Made by a program: the position numbers and the translations under genes. Under the pieces are notes generated by a model. The model saw only the letters and a list, made by a program, of their open reading frames with translations. It had not been told where the DNA came from and did no database searches. 64,000 nt of DNA from Comamonadaceae bacterium G21597-S1 (GTDB lineage: Bacteria; Pseudomonadota; Gammaproteobacteria; Burkholderiales; Burkholderiaceae_C), in assembly GCA_027214345.1 (NCBI GenBank), contig JAPWHR010000015.1, positions 1-64,000 on the forward strand, in the 5' to 3' direction. Positions 35,460 to 44,150 of this stretch are shown in pieces (position 1 is the first letter of the stretch; every line of letters begins with the position of its first letter).

Positions 35460-36509
35460 CTATTGGAATACCTGATGGAACTCGAGGTTGGCGCGTTCAT
35501 AGTCGGGAAGCCTGCCAATATCCAGCCAGTATCCGTCAATGTGGTGACACCGCGCCTTCAAGCCGATATCGGCCGCCGCTTCGAACAACGACGGCATGTC
35601 GAAAAATGCATCCGCCGGCACCAGGTCCAGCAGGTGGGGTGACAACACGTAGATGCCCGCGCTGACGGTGAAGCAATGCACGGGTTTTTCCTCGATCGTT
35701 TCGATCAGGCCGTCCCGTTCCCGGATCACGCCAAAAGGCACCTGCATCTCGTATTCCCGAACGGCCATGGTGGCGTCGGCGCCGGTGGCCTGATGCTGGT
35801 CCACCATGTAGCCGAAATCCTCCTTGGTCAGGATGTCGGCATTGGCAACCAGGATAGGTTCGGTCGGACGTTCGGGGAGCAGGCCCAACGCGCCGGCCGT
35901 TCCCAGTCGTTTCTCTTCGCGCAGATAGTGAATCTCCACATTGAATGCGGATCCGTCGCCGAAGTGGGCTTCGATCTGTTCACCCTTGTAATTCACTGCG
36001 AAGTAGAAACGACGAAAACCCTGTTCGATGTAGCTGCGCAGTATGGTTTCCAGCAGAGGGCGCGAGCCGACCTTGAGCATGGGTTTGGGTGTCTCGTGGG
36101 TCAATTGCTTGAGCCGCGAGCCCAGTCCGCCAGCCATCAGGACGACCCAGTTGTCACGCGTCGGTGTCGAGAGAAAATCGTCCACCACTTCGAGCCCGAC
36201 CACGACGCCGTGTTTGTCGACCAGCGGCAACTGGTGCAAGCCGCGGCTGCGCATGGTGGCAATGATCGACTGCCGCCCATCTTCCACACGGGCGACGGTC
36301 GGATTCAGGTGCATCGCCTCCGACACCTTGTCGGTCAGCTTCAGCCCCTTGAGCAGTCCGCGACGAGCATCACCATCACTGAGCGTGCCCAGCAGGTGCC
36401 TCTGCGCATCGACAACAATGGCCATTTGCGAGCCGGCCCTGTCGATGATCACCAGCGCATCGTGCAAGGTCACGTCGGGCGATACCAGCGTGCGTTCCCA
36501 TGTCTTCAT
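35460..36509 (-). CDS. CBS-domain sugar nucleotidyltransferase (PtmE-like)
   Basis: The 349-residue protein joins a tandem CBS pair (about residues 1-115) to a nucleotidyltransferase domain beginning VVLMAGGLGSRL (122-133) and KPMLKVGSRPLLE. It contains LVANADILT with the metal-binding Asp and the C-terminal GYWLDIGRLPDY block. This domain order is that of PtmE, which makes GDP-glucosamine in the Campylobacter legionaminic acid route (established knowledge). A role upstream of LegB as supplier of GDP-linked hexosamine is therefore likely. CBS domains suggest adenine-nucleotide control. Confidence 0.88.
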   Translation of the reverse strand: MKTWERTLVSPDVTLHDALVIIDRAGSQMAIVVDAQRHLLGTLSDGDARRGLLKGLKLTDKVSEAMHLNPTVARVEDGRQSIIATMRSRGLHQLPLVDKHGVVVGLEVVDDFLSTPTRDNWVVLMAGGLGSRLKQLTHETPKPMLKVGSRPLLETILRSYIEQGFRRFYFAVNYKGEQIEAHFGDGSAFNVEIHYLREEKRLGTAGALGLLPERPTEPILVANADILTKEDFGYMVDQHQATGADATMAVREYEMQVPFGVIRERDGLIETIEEKPVHCFTVSAGIYVLSPHLLDLVPADAFFDMPSLFEAAADIGLKARCHHIDGYWLDIGRLPDYERANLEFHQVFQ

Positions 36510-36567
36510 GGTGCGACCCCGTGTGGTCGGTGCGTCTGTCTCCGACGGTTCTCAGCAGGCATGCACA

Positions 36568-37641
36568 TCATTGGATCTGATCGTCCAGGTCGAAATCGCG
36601 GCTGGCGCTGCGGCCCAGCAGGTCCCAGAACTGCATGGGTGACAACCCGTCGCCAGGGCGCTTGTATTCGAAAGCGTCAGGTGTGAACGTTTCACCCTTG
36701 GCTATGCGACGGGCAGCGACGAGGCTGCGCCGTGCGATGGGGCGGTTTGCCACCTCGTCTGCCGCTGGCCGCTTGGTCGGTGATCCGAGCGCCTGTTCGA
36801 TGGTGCGAATTCCCGACACGAGGCGCGCCAACTCCTGCGGATCCAGTGATGCCGCGTGGTCGGGCCCCTCAAGCGAACAATCAAGGGTGAAGTGTTTCTC
36901 GATCACGGTGGCGCCACGCGCTACCGCAGCCAATGCAACTTCAATGCCCAATGTGTGATCCGAGTAGCCGACCGGCAGTCCGAAGGCGCCGGCAATGGTG
37001 TCCATGGCGCGCAGATTGACCGCCCTGGCCGGCGCCGGGTATTGCGTCACGCAATGCAATATGGTGACATGCCGCTGCAAGGCTGCAAGCCCTTCGTCGC
37101 TGGCATACGCGTCCTCGAAGTCCGACTGGCGTGTCGGCTCGTCCTGTCGGGTCAGCCCGAAAGCGAGCACGCCCAATGCACTCTCGATGTCGGTCAACGT
37201 CGACATCCCGGTCGACAGGAGCATGGGTCGCTGCAAACGGGCTGCCTGCAACAGCAAAGGGCCGCAGGTGATGTCGCCCGACGGCAGCTTGATGCACGGC
37301 ATGTCCAGGCCGGACAGGAAGGCCAGGCTCTGGGAGTCGAACGCGGTCGACAGGAAGCGAATCCCGCGTGCCTTGCAGCGCTGCACCAGAACCTGGTGGT
37401 CGTCCTGCGATAGCTCCAGCTTTCGGATCATGTCCAACTGGGTGCCGCCGGTCTTGGTATTGGTGACCTGGTAGGCCGCCTTGTCGGCCCGGGAAGTGAC
37501 TACCTTGTCGGAAATGAAGGTTTGAAACTTGACCGCGTCTGCCCGCGCATGCGCGGCCACGTCGATCAGTTCGAGCGCCATGTCCAGCGAGCCGTTGTGG
37601 TTGACGCCTGCTTCTGCAATGATGAAAGTGGAATTAGGCAC
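36568..37641 (-). CDS. legI: N,N'-diacetyllegionaminate (NeuB-family) synthase
   Basis: The 357-residue enzyme condenses a 4-amino-4,6-dideoxymannose-type sugar with phosphoenolpyruvate to form a nonulosonic acid. The TIM barrel begins with FIIAEAGVNHNG, and further blocks are VKFQTF, IKLPSGDITCGPLL, VGYSDHTLGIEVALAAVARGA and EKHFTLD. A C-terminal antifreeze/SAF-like domain follows (RRSLVAARRIAKGE). The GTG at 37641 has GGAG 7 nt upstream and overlaps the preceding stop; a TTG at 37653 is an alternative. LegI and sialate synthases look alike, but the LegB/C neighbours favour LegI. Confidence 0.9.
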   Translation of the reverse strand: MPNSTFIIAEAGVNHNGSLDMALELIDVAAHARADAVKFQTFISDKVVTSRADKAAYQVTNTKTGGTQLDMIRKLELSQDDHQVLVQRCKARGIRFLSTAFDSQSLAFLSGLDMPCIKLPSGDITCGPLLLQAARLQRPMLLSTGMSTLTDIESALGVLAFGLTRQDEPTRQSDFEDAYASDEGLAALQRHVTILHCVTQYPAPARAVNLRAMDTIAGAFGLPVGYSDHTLGIEVALAAVARGATVIEKHFTLDCSLEGPDHAASLDPQELARLVSGIRTIEQALGSPTKRPAADEVANRPIARRSLVAARRIAKGETFTPDAFEYKRPGDGLSPMQFWDLLGRSASRDFDLDDQIQ

Positions 37642-38809
37642 AGGATTCTCCAACCAGGTGAAAACGTTTCTTCATGAGTGTGTCGGTGGGTGGCATTTGG
37701 CGCAACACCTGAATGATGCGGCTTGCCGTTTGACCATCGCCATAGGGATTGGTTGTGGTGTGCCGGCCGGAGGCGAGCGCCGCATCGATGGCCGCCTGGA
37801 TCGACTCTTGGTCTGGCGCACAGTGGTACACCGATGGTCCGGCCAGCCGGCCCAACTGCCGGTTCCCGATGTTGACGGTCGGCGTTCCGAAAGACGGCGC
37901 CTCGCACAGTCCGCTGGACGAATTGCCGACAACCGCGTCGGCATGCGCCAGCAGACTCAGGTAGCGCAGTTGCCCGAGCGATGTGTAGACATGGACACGG
38001 TCAGAACGCGTCGCAGCCCAGGCATCGAGCATGCTTGAAAGGGCCCGCCCGCCGCTATCGGCATTGGGGCGCGTGATCCACAACACCGTATCGTCATCAC
38101 GCTGATCCAGTGCCGCCAGCAACGCGTTGAATTGCTGTTCGCTCTCGGCCGGCTCGAGCGTCACGGGGTGGAAGGTCACCAGCAGATTGCGTTTGCCCAG
38201 GTCAGCGCCGAGCGATTGCGCAAGCGCTGCAGGCGCCAGCAAAGGCAGTCTCCGTACGTGGTCGAGACCTGGATTGCCGACCTCGTGGATCCGGGCCGGA
38301 TCTTCGCCAAGCTGACGCACACGCCGCGCAGCCAGAGCGTTGGTGACAAAGTGCAGGTGAGACATCTTGCTGATCGCGTGGCGGATCGATTCGTCGATCG
38401 CACCCTCGGTCGTGTCACCGCCGCCGATGTGGGCAACGGCAATATTGTGGACGAGACAGGCCTGTGCCGCGGCCAGAATCTCGAAACGGTCGCCCAGCAG
38501 CAGGACGATGTCCGGCCGCATCTGCTCCAGGGCATCCGACATGCCGATGATGCCCAGGCCGATCGACTTCGCAATGCTGCCAGGGGTATCGCTGGACAGC
38601 AGCATCTCGACGCGCCGCGTGACCTGGAAACCATCACGTTCGATCTCATTGACCGTAAGGCCAAATTCATGCGAGAGATGCATGCCGGTGACGAGCAGTT
38701 GCAACTCGATGTCCGGCGCGTCGCGCAGGTCGTGCAGCAGCCAGTACAGCAGCCCGTACTCGGCGCGACTGCCGGTGACGACAGCGACACGCAACGCCGG
38801 CTTGATCAC
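37634..38809 (-). CDS. legG: UDP/GDP-N-acylhexosamine 2-epimerase, hydrolysing (LegG/NeuC-like)
   Basis: The 391-residue GT-B fold enzyme hydrolyses a nucleotide-linked amino sugar with inversion at C2. The N-terminus has VVTGSRAEYGLL, followed by LLLGDRFEILAAAQAC and HIGGGDTTEGAIDESIRHAISK, and the C-terminal VGNSSSGLCEAPSFGTPTVNIG block. The GTG at 38809 overlaps the LegC stop by 4 nt, in line with translational coupling. It produces the free sugar used by the LegI synthase. Confidence 0.91.
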   Translation of the reverse strand: MIKPALRVAVVTGSRAEYGLLYWLLHDLRDAPDIELQLLVTGMHLSHEFGLTVNEIERDGFQVTRRVEMLLSSDTPGSIAKSIGLGIIGMSDALEQMRPDIVLLLGDRFEILAAAQACLVHNIAVAHIGGGDTTEGAIDESIRHAISKMSHLHFVTNALAARRVRQLGEDPARIHEVGNPGLDHVRRLPLLAPAALAQSLGADLGKRNLLVTFHPVTLEPAESEQQFNALLAALDQRDDDTVLWITRPNADSGGRALSSMLDAWAATRSDRVHVYTSLGQLRYLSLLAHADAVVGNSSSGLCEAPSFGTPTVNIGNRQLGRLAGPSVYHCAPDQESIQAAIDAALASGRHTTTNPYGDGQTASRIIQVLRQMPPTDTLMKKRFHLVGESCA

Positions 38810-39972
38810 CGTGTCCCCTGGACGAGTTGCGGGCTGCTGGGCAGGTTGATGATGCGTTGGGACAGGTCGCGGGCCACCGGCGTCTCCATGGACTGGCATG
38901 TGCGGTACATCGGCAACGTCGACAACAACTCCCAGACCGGTCGCGTCATCTGGTGGGCATCGTTGGTCGCCGCCAGAATGGCATCGCGTTGCCCTGCCGC
39001 GTCGGAGTCGAGAGTCAGCGTCTGAAGCCAGTAGTTGGCCCGGGTCTGCGGTCGCTCGACAAACAGGCGCACACCGGCCACACCATCAAATGCGGCCTGG
39101 TAACGAAGGGTCAGTTGCCGTTTGCGTGCGATGAACGATTCGAGCCGCTCCAATTGGGCGCAACCCAATGCCGCATTCAGGTTGGGCATCCTGAAGTTGT
39201 AGCCGACTTCGTCGTGATAAAAAGCCCATCGGTGCGGCAGCTTGGCCGTCGTTGTCAGGTGTTTGGCCCGGGTGGCCAGGTCGATGTCGTTGGTCATGAT
39301 CGCCCCTCCGCCTCCGGTGGTGACGATCTTGTTGCCGTTGAAGCTCAGCACCGCACAACGACCAAAGTTGCCCGTATGCCTGCCGTCGAGCGTGCTGCCC
39401 AGTGACTCGGCCGCGTCTTCGACCACGGGGATACGAAAACGATCGGCAACAGCCATGATGGCCGGCATGTCCACCGGGTGCCCGAAGGTATGCATGGGAA
39501 CGATCGCTGCGATCCGACGCCCTGTCCGCTTGTTGATGCAGGATTCGCCGCGAAGCTCTGCAATCTCGTCGAGATAGGCCAGCAAGGAGGGCCCGCACAT
39601 GCCCATGGTGGCGTATTCGCTGTCGACGAAATGGGGCCATGCGCCGCAATGCCGGACCGCGTTCGCGGTTGCGACAAACGACAGGGCCGGCACCAGGACT
39701 TCGTCGTCATGGCCGACACCCACCAGTTCGAGCGCAATCTGCAACCCGGATGTTCCGTTGTTCACCAGCACGGCGCGGGCGCAGCCCGTGTATTGGGCCA
39801 GATCGCGCTCGAAACGGTCGACATACTGGCCGACCGAGGAAACCCAGCCCGACTCGATGCAGTCCTTCACATACGTCAGCTCATTGCCTTCGAACAGCGG
39901 CTCGTGCAGGGCGGCCTTGGCCGTTGCCGTCACGCCGGCCACGCGTTCCGTGATGATGTGTGCCAGTTCCAT
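38806..39972 (-). CDS. legC: LegC family aminotransferase
   Basis: The 388-residue sugar aminotransferase of the DegT/DnrJ/EryC1 class forms the 4-amino group on the keto-sugar produced by LegB. It has VLVNNGTSGLQIAL, PVVEDAAESLGS with the PLP-contacting Asp186, and the PLP lysine at 215 in SFNGNKIVTTGGGG. The start at 39972 follows LegB by 7 nt; an in-frame extension upstream reads into the dehydratase gene and is ignored. Confidence 0.92.
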   Translation of the reverse strand: MELAHIITERVAGVTATAKAALHEPLFEGNELTYVKDCIESGWVSSVGQYVDRFERDLAQYTGCARAVLVNNGTSGLQIALELVGVGHDDEVLVPALSFVATANAVRHCGAWPHFVDSEYATMGMCGPSLLAYLDEIAELRGESCINKRTGRRIAAIVPMHTFGHPVDMPAIMAVADRFRIPVVEDAAESLGSTLDGRHTGNFGRCAVLSFNGNKIVTTGGGGAIMTNDIDLATRAKHLTTTAKLPHRWAFYHDEVGYNFRMPNLNAALGCAQLERLESFIARKRQLTLRYQAAFDGVAGVRLFVERPQTRANYWLQTLTLDSDAAGQRDAILAATNDAHQMTRPVWELLSTLPMYRTCQSMETPVARDLSQRIINLPSSPQLVQGTR

Positions 39973-39979
39973 TGCGGTG

Positions 39980-40990
39980 CTAGATGTTGTAGCTGCCCGC
40001 TTTGTAGCGCTGCAGGTTGGACGGTTCGCTGAACCAGTCGATGGTCTTGCGCAAGCCCTCGCGCAGGCCATCCACGCCGGGGAATTGTGGCGACCAGCCG
40101 GTCAGCTCGCGCGCAAGCGTATTGTCTGCCCACAGGCGTTCGACCTCGCTGCCTGCCGGCCGCAGCCGCTGTGCATCGCAGGTGAAGTCGACCTCCTTTT
40201 GCATGATCTCGGCAATGAGCCTGGCGGTATCGCCGACCGATATTTCGTAGTTGCTGCCGATATTGACCACTTGGCCGACTGCCTGATCACATTGCGCGAC
40301 GGCGACGAATCCGCGGACCGTATCGTCAACATAGTTGAAGTCGCGGGTGGGATGGACGGCTCCCAATTTGATCGAATGCATGCCGCTTGCCACTTGCGCA
40401 ATGATGGTCGGAATGACAGCCCGGGCGGACTGGCGCGGACCGTAGGTATTGAATGGCCTGATGGTGGCCACCGGTGTGTCGAATGACGAGTGGAAACTCT
40501 GGGCGATCTGGTCGGCTCCAATCTTGCTGGCGGAGTAGGGGGATTGCCCCTGCAATGGATGTGCTTCCGTGATCGGCACGAATCGGGCCGTTCCATAGAC
40601 CTCGCTGGTCGACGTATGCACGACGCGTTCCACGCCATGGGTGCGTGCCGCCTGTACGACGTTCAGGGTGCCCTTGATGTTGGTGTCCACATAGGTGTCG
40701 GGCGAATGATAGGAATAGGGAATGGCTATCAGGGCCGCAAGGTGCATGACAACATCACAGCCCTTCATCGCCGTCTGCACGCCATGCGGATCGCGGATGT
40801 CCCCGGCAAACACATCGAGCGATTGCCGGATGTCGGCGTCTGCATCGTCCAGCCAACCCCATGAGTTGAAGCTGTTGTAGTAGACGAACGCCCGTACGTC
40901 GGCTCCGTTGAGCACCAGATGCTCCGTCAGGTGGGAACCGATGAATCCGTCGGCGCCGGTGACGAGGATCTTTTTTCCTTGTAGTTTCAT
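39980..40990 (-). CDS. legB: Nucleotide-sugar 4,6-dehydratase (LegB)
   Basis: The 336-residue extended SDR removes water from a GDP- or UDP-N-acetylglucosamine to give the 4-keto-6-deoxy sugar. It has the NAD motif KILVTGADGFIGSHLTEHL, the TSTSEVYGTA block and the active-site Tyr152-x3-Lys156 in SPYSASKIGAD. The substrate loop NSFNSWGWLDD is a LegB feature. It is the first gene of the legionaminic acid subset; the 185-nt upstream gap (40991-41175) may hold an internal promoter, but none is clear. Confidence 0.93.
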   Translation of the reverse strand: MKLQGKKILVTGADGFIGSHLTEHLVLNGADVRAFVYYNSFNSWGWLDDADADIRQSLDVFAGDIRDPHGVQTAMKGCDVVMHLAALIAIPYSYHSPDTYVDTNIKGTLNVVQAARTHGVERVVHTSTSEVYGTARFVPITEAHPLQGQSPYSASKIGADQIAQSFHSSFDTPVATIRPFNTYGPRQSARAVIPTIIAQVASGMHSIKLGAVHPTRDFNYVDDTVRGFVAVAQCDQAVGQVVNIGSNYEISVGDTARLIAEIMQKEVDFTCDAQRLRPAGSEVERLWADNTLARELTGWSPQFPGVDGLREGLRKTIDWFSEPSNLQRYKAGSYNI

Positions 40991-41175
40991 ATGAGCGTGT
41001 TTTTCAGTGGAAAGGGCGCTTGTCGACTGGCACGTCCGGGCAAGCTGCCAAACGGCAAGAGGCCGGAAATGGTTATGGGCAGACGACGCACGTCAGTTTC
41101 GCGCCCTGGTTGTCCGGGTCAATCGCATCGAAATTCAGATCGAAATCCAGCCGTCAGTGTAACTTTGGTCGCGGT

Positions 41176-42165
41176 TCAGGCGCGGGACTGGTCGGCATCG
41201 CTGCCCGGCCCGTCTGTGGACGCCTGGGTAGCCGACAACGCGCGTTCCAGGGACTCCTGGACGGTCCAGCGAGGCGACCATGCCAATGTGCTCCGGATGT
41301 GTGCGGTGTCAAGCGTCAGCGGCACAGCCATCTTGCGAATCTGGTCCGATCGCCCGAGCAGCGCAGCCAACGCCGACAACGCCGGCATCGGGACCGGCAA
41401 CAGCAGCGTGCGTTTACCCATCGCGTGCGCGATTGCGCGTATGAAATCCGCCGTGCTCAGGTCTTTCCCGTCGCTGACCAGGTAGGCCCCGCTTGCGTGC
41501 CCCGGCCAGACCACCAGGTGTGCCAGCAGGTCGACCAGGTTCTCGAGCGACACAAAACTGCGTGCATGGTGTAGCGCGCCCAGCGGCAAGGGCAGGCCGC
41601 TGGCCACGGCCCTGCGCAGCAGCGCAAAGTTGCCAGGCGCATCACGCCCATAGACCAGCGGCGGACGCACGTGGATGGTCTGCATGGCGCTGCGGCCGGC
41701 CAGTGCGTCCAGCGCCTGTTCGGCCTCCAGCTTGGAAAGCGCGTACGGCGATTGCGGACGCGGCGTGTCGTCATGCCGGAACGCGCCCGCATGCGAGTCG
41801 CTGCCGTGTACGCCAATGGTGCTGAGAAACACGAAGCGCCGCACCCCGGCTGCCGCAGCCAGTTCTGCCAGCGCCAGCGTCGCGTCGACGTTCACCTTGC
41901 GAAAGGCATCGAGCGGCGCCGCCAGTGTTTCGCGCAATACGTGTACACGCGCCGCGCAGTGGATGACGACCTGCACTGCCTGCAGCCGTTGGGTGCTGTC
42001 CGCCGGCAGCGCGCCGATGTCGGGTACCAGCCACTGCCCGGCCGCTGCGGGCAGCACCGGGTCGTGGCGGCGCACCATCGCCGTCACGGCATGGCCGTCG
42101 TCGAGTAGCCGGTGCGTGACGGCGCGGCCGATATAACCTGATGCTCCGGTGATCAATACATGCAC
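41176..42165 (-). CDS. NAD(P)-dependent sugar epimerase/4-ketoreductase
   Basis: The 329-residue extended SDR begins VHVLITGASGYIGRAV and has the active-site SPYALSKLEAEQ. It resembles the 4-keto reductases (WbpV/WbpK type) encoded with WbpM dehydratases to make QuiNAc or FucNAc. It starts with GTG at 42165, since the in-frame ATG options would truncate the Rossmann fold. The C-terminal Gln/Asp-rich end lacks a motif. Activity as UDP-hexose 4-epimerase is an alternative. Confidence 0.87.
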   Translation of the reverse strand: MHVLITGASGYIGRAVTHRLLDDGHAVTAMVRRHDPVLPAAAGQWLVPDIGALPADSTQRLQAVQVVIHCAARVHVLRETLAAPLDAFRKVNVDATLALAELAAAAGVRRFVFLSTIGVHGSDSHAGAFRHDDTPRPQSPYALSKLEAEQALDALAGRSAMQTIHVRPPLVYGRDAPGNFALLRRAVASGLPLPLGALHHARSFVSLENLVDLLAHLVVWPGHASGAYLVSDGKDLSTADFIRAIAHAMGKRTLLLPVPMPALSALAALLGRSDQIRKMAVPLTLDTAHIRSTLAWSPRWTVQESLERALSATQASTDGPGSDADQSRA

Positions 42166-42182
42166 GTGGCGGGTCCCTGGAT

Positions 42183-44150
42183 CTAGAACAGGCGGTCGAA
42201 CACCAGCGCTGCGCCATCGAGGCTCAGGTGGTCGTCGTCCCGGTACAGCATTTTCCCCGACGCGGTCGCCGTGCAGGATTCGGCGGCACACAACACGTGC
42301 ATCGGATCGACCACGGTGACTTCCGGGTGGCGTGCCAGAACCGGCTCCATGGCCCGCCGATAACCCTGCTGGCGCATCTGCACCGCGTCGCGGGCGATCG
42401 TGCAGGCACCTGCCTTGCGCACGCGCAATCCGAAAGCCAGGCAGTTGCGCGGGTCGAAGCCCAGTTCGGGTGGCTGCAGCAGCACGAACACCCGGGTCGA
42501 TCCGGCCGCCCGCAGCCGTTGCAGCGTCGCCTCCAGACCATCGGCCAGCACCGTCGCATAGGTTGCCGCATCGCTGCGTTCTGCGTGTCCCTGTGGCTGG
42601 ATGTGGATGCTGCGCGGGCGCCGGCCGGCGGTATCGGCCCAGCCAAACCCCGAGCCCTGCTCGTAATAGGCATACCGCGCGATCAGGATGGTATGGGTGG
42701 CGGCGATCGGGTGCCGGGCCAGTTGTTCGGCGGCCTGTTCGCACGGGATCTTCTCGTTCACGTCGTAGCGTTCCACGCCGTCGAACGGCGGGCAGCCGTC
42801 GCGGCCGATCGCGACGACGCGCAATGCGGGATGGCGGGCGACCAGCCCGGCGGCAAAGGCCTGCGCATGGCTGTCACCGAGCACCAGATAGTCGATCGCC
42901 TTGCCCGCTTCGACCGTCGGGCTGGCCAGGCAGTTGGCCTCGAAACCAGGAAACAAAGTCCGGCAATGCTGCTCTTGCACGGGCAGGTCGATGGCGCGGA
43001 ACGGGCTGAAATCCAGGTCGAACCGCCCCGGCAGGCCGTCGCCGAGGTTGGCGACCAGTCCGGCCGTCACCAGCGCGGCGCTGCCCAGGCCGGCGCCGGT
43101 CCAGATGCGCCGGGTCGTGACCAATGCCGGCGAGCGCATCGGCCGTTCGACAAAACGCCAGCTCAGATAGGACAGGCCCAGCGTCAGTCCGATGAGCGCC
43201 AGTTGCACGCCGACAGCGGCATGCTGGCCGGTGGCGTGCAATGCCATCGCGAACACCGGCTGGTGCCACAGGTAGGCGCTGTACGAGACCAGTCCGACCG
43301 CGACCAGGGGCCGCAGCCCGAGCAGTTTTCCGACCGCGTTGGACGCATCGGCATGGCGCAGCAGCAGCGCGGTGCCTGCCACCGGTATGGCCGTGAGCCA
43401 GCCCGGATAACCGGTGGTCGGACCGAAGGCGAACACCGGCACCATGGTCATCAACAGCCCGACCGCGGCCCAGGCGCCCGCCGCCCGGACCCGTGCCGCG
43501 CCATGGCGTGCCACGTGCGTGGCAAGCCAGCAGCCGAGCAGCAATTCCCAAATGCGCGAGGGTGTGCTGAAGAAGCCGAGGTCGAGCTTGCCGGTCTGTT
43601 CGCGGTACACGCACAACGCGAACGACAGCAGCAAGACGCCGGCCAGGGCGCCACGCACCCGTTGCGGCGCCCAGCGCGCGAGCGCGATCAGGAACAGCGG
43701 GAATACCAGGTAGAACTGTTCCTCGACCGACAACGACCAGGTGTGCAGCAACGGCAATTCGTCGACATTGGGTGCGAAATAACCGGTCTGCTGGTAGAAG
43801 AACCGGTTCGACAGGAACAGGCTCATCGCGACCAGGCTGCGGCCATATTGCTGCAGCTGGTCTGGCGCGAGCAGCAGCAGCGCGGCCACGCTGGTGGCCA
43901 CGGCCATGACGAACAGCGCCGGGAAGATGCGCCGGACCCGCCGCTCGTAGAACCGGGCGAAGCTGAAGCGCTGCTGCGCGATCTCGGTCTGGATGATGCG
44001 CGTGATCAGGTAACCGCTGATGACGAAGAAGATGTCCACGCCGATGAAGCCGCCGGAAAACGGCGTGAAGCCGGCGTGGAACAGGATCACGGCCAGGACT
44101 GCGATGCAACGCAGGCCGTCGATCTCCGGACGGTACCGGATCGCGCTCAT
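42183..44150 (-). CDS. Acyltransferase 3 family protein with C-terminal SGNH domain (OafA-like O-acetylase)
   Basis: The 655-residue membrane enzyme has about ten helices of the acyltransferase-3 domain (YRPEIDGLRCIAVLAVI at the start, the RRVRRIFPALF motif at about 70, and ADLW-type loops). From about residue 400 an SGNH hydrolase-like domain follows with the LVLGDSHAQAFAAG nucleophile block and DDDHLSLDGA. Such proteins O-acetylate lipid-linked or exported polysaccharide. ATGA overlap couples it to the polymerase gene at 44147. Confidence 0.93.
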   Translation of the reverse strand: MSAIRYRPEIDGLRCIAVLAVILFHAGFTPFSGGFIGVDIFFVISGYLITRIIQTEIAQQRFSFARFYERRVRRIFPALFVMAVATSVAALLLLAPDQLQQYGRSLVAMSLFLSNRFFYQQTGYFAPNVDELPLLHTWSLSVEEQFYLVFPLFLIALARWAPQRVRGALAGVLLLSFALCVYREQTGKLDLGFFSTPSRIWELLLGCWLATHVARHGAARVRAAGAWAAVGLLMTMVPVFAFGPTTGYPGWLTAIPVAGTALLLRHADASNAVGKLLGLRPLVAVGLVSYSAYLWHQPVFAMALHATGQHAAVGVQLALIGLTLGLSYLSWRFVERPMRSPALVTTRRIWTGAGLGSAALVTAGLVANLGDGLPGRFDLDFSPFRAIDLPVQEQHCRTLFPGFEANCLASPTVEAGKAIDYLVLGDSHAQAFAAGLVARHPALRVVAIGRDGCPPFDGVERYDVNEKIPCEQAAEQLARHPIAATHTILIARYAYYEQGSGFGWADTAGRRPRSIHIQPQGHAERSDAATYATVLADGLEATLQRLRAAGSTRVFVLLQPPELGFDPRNCLAFGLRVRKAGACTIARDAVQMRQQGYRRAMEPVLARHPEVTVVDPMHVLCAAESCTATASGKMLYRDDDHLSLDGAALVFDRLF

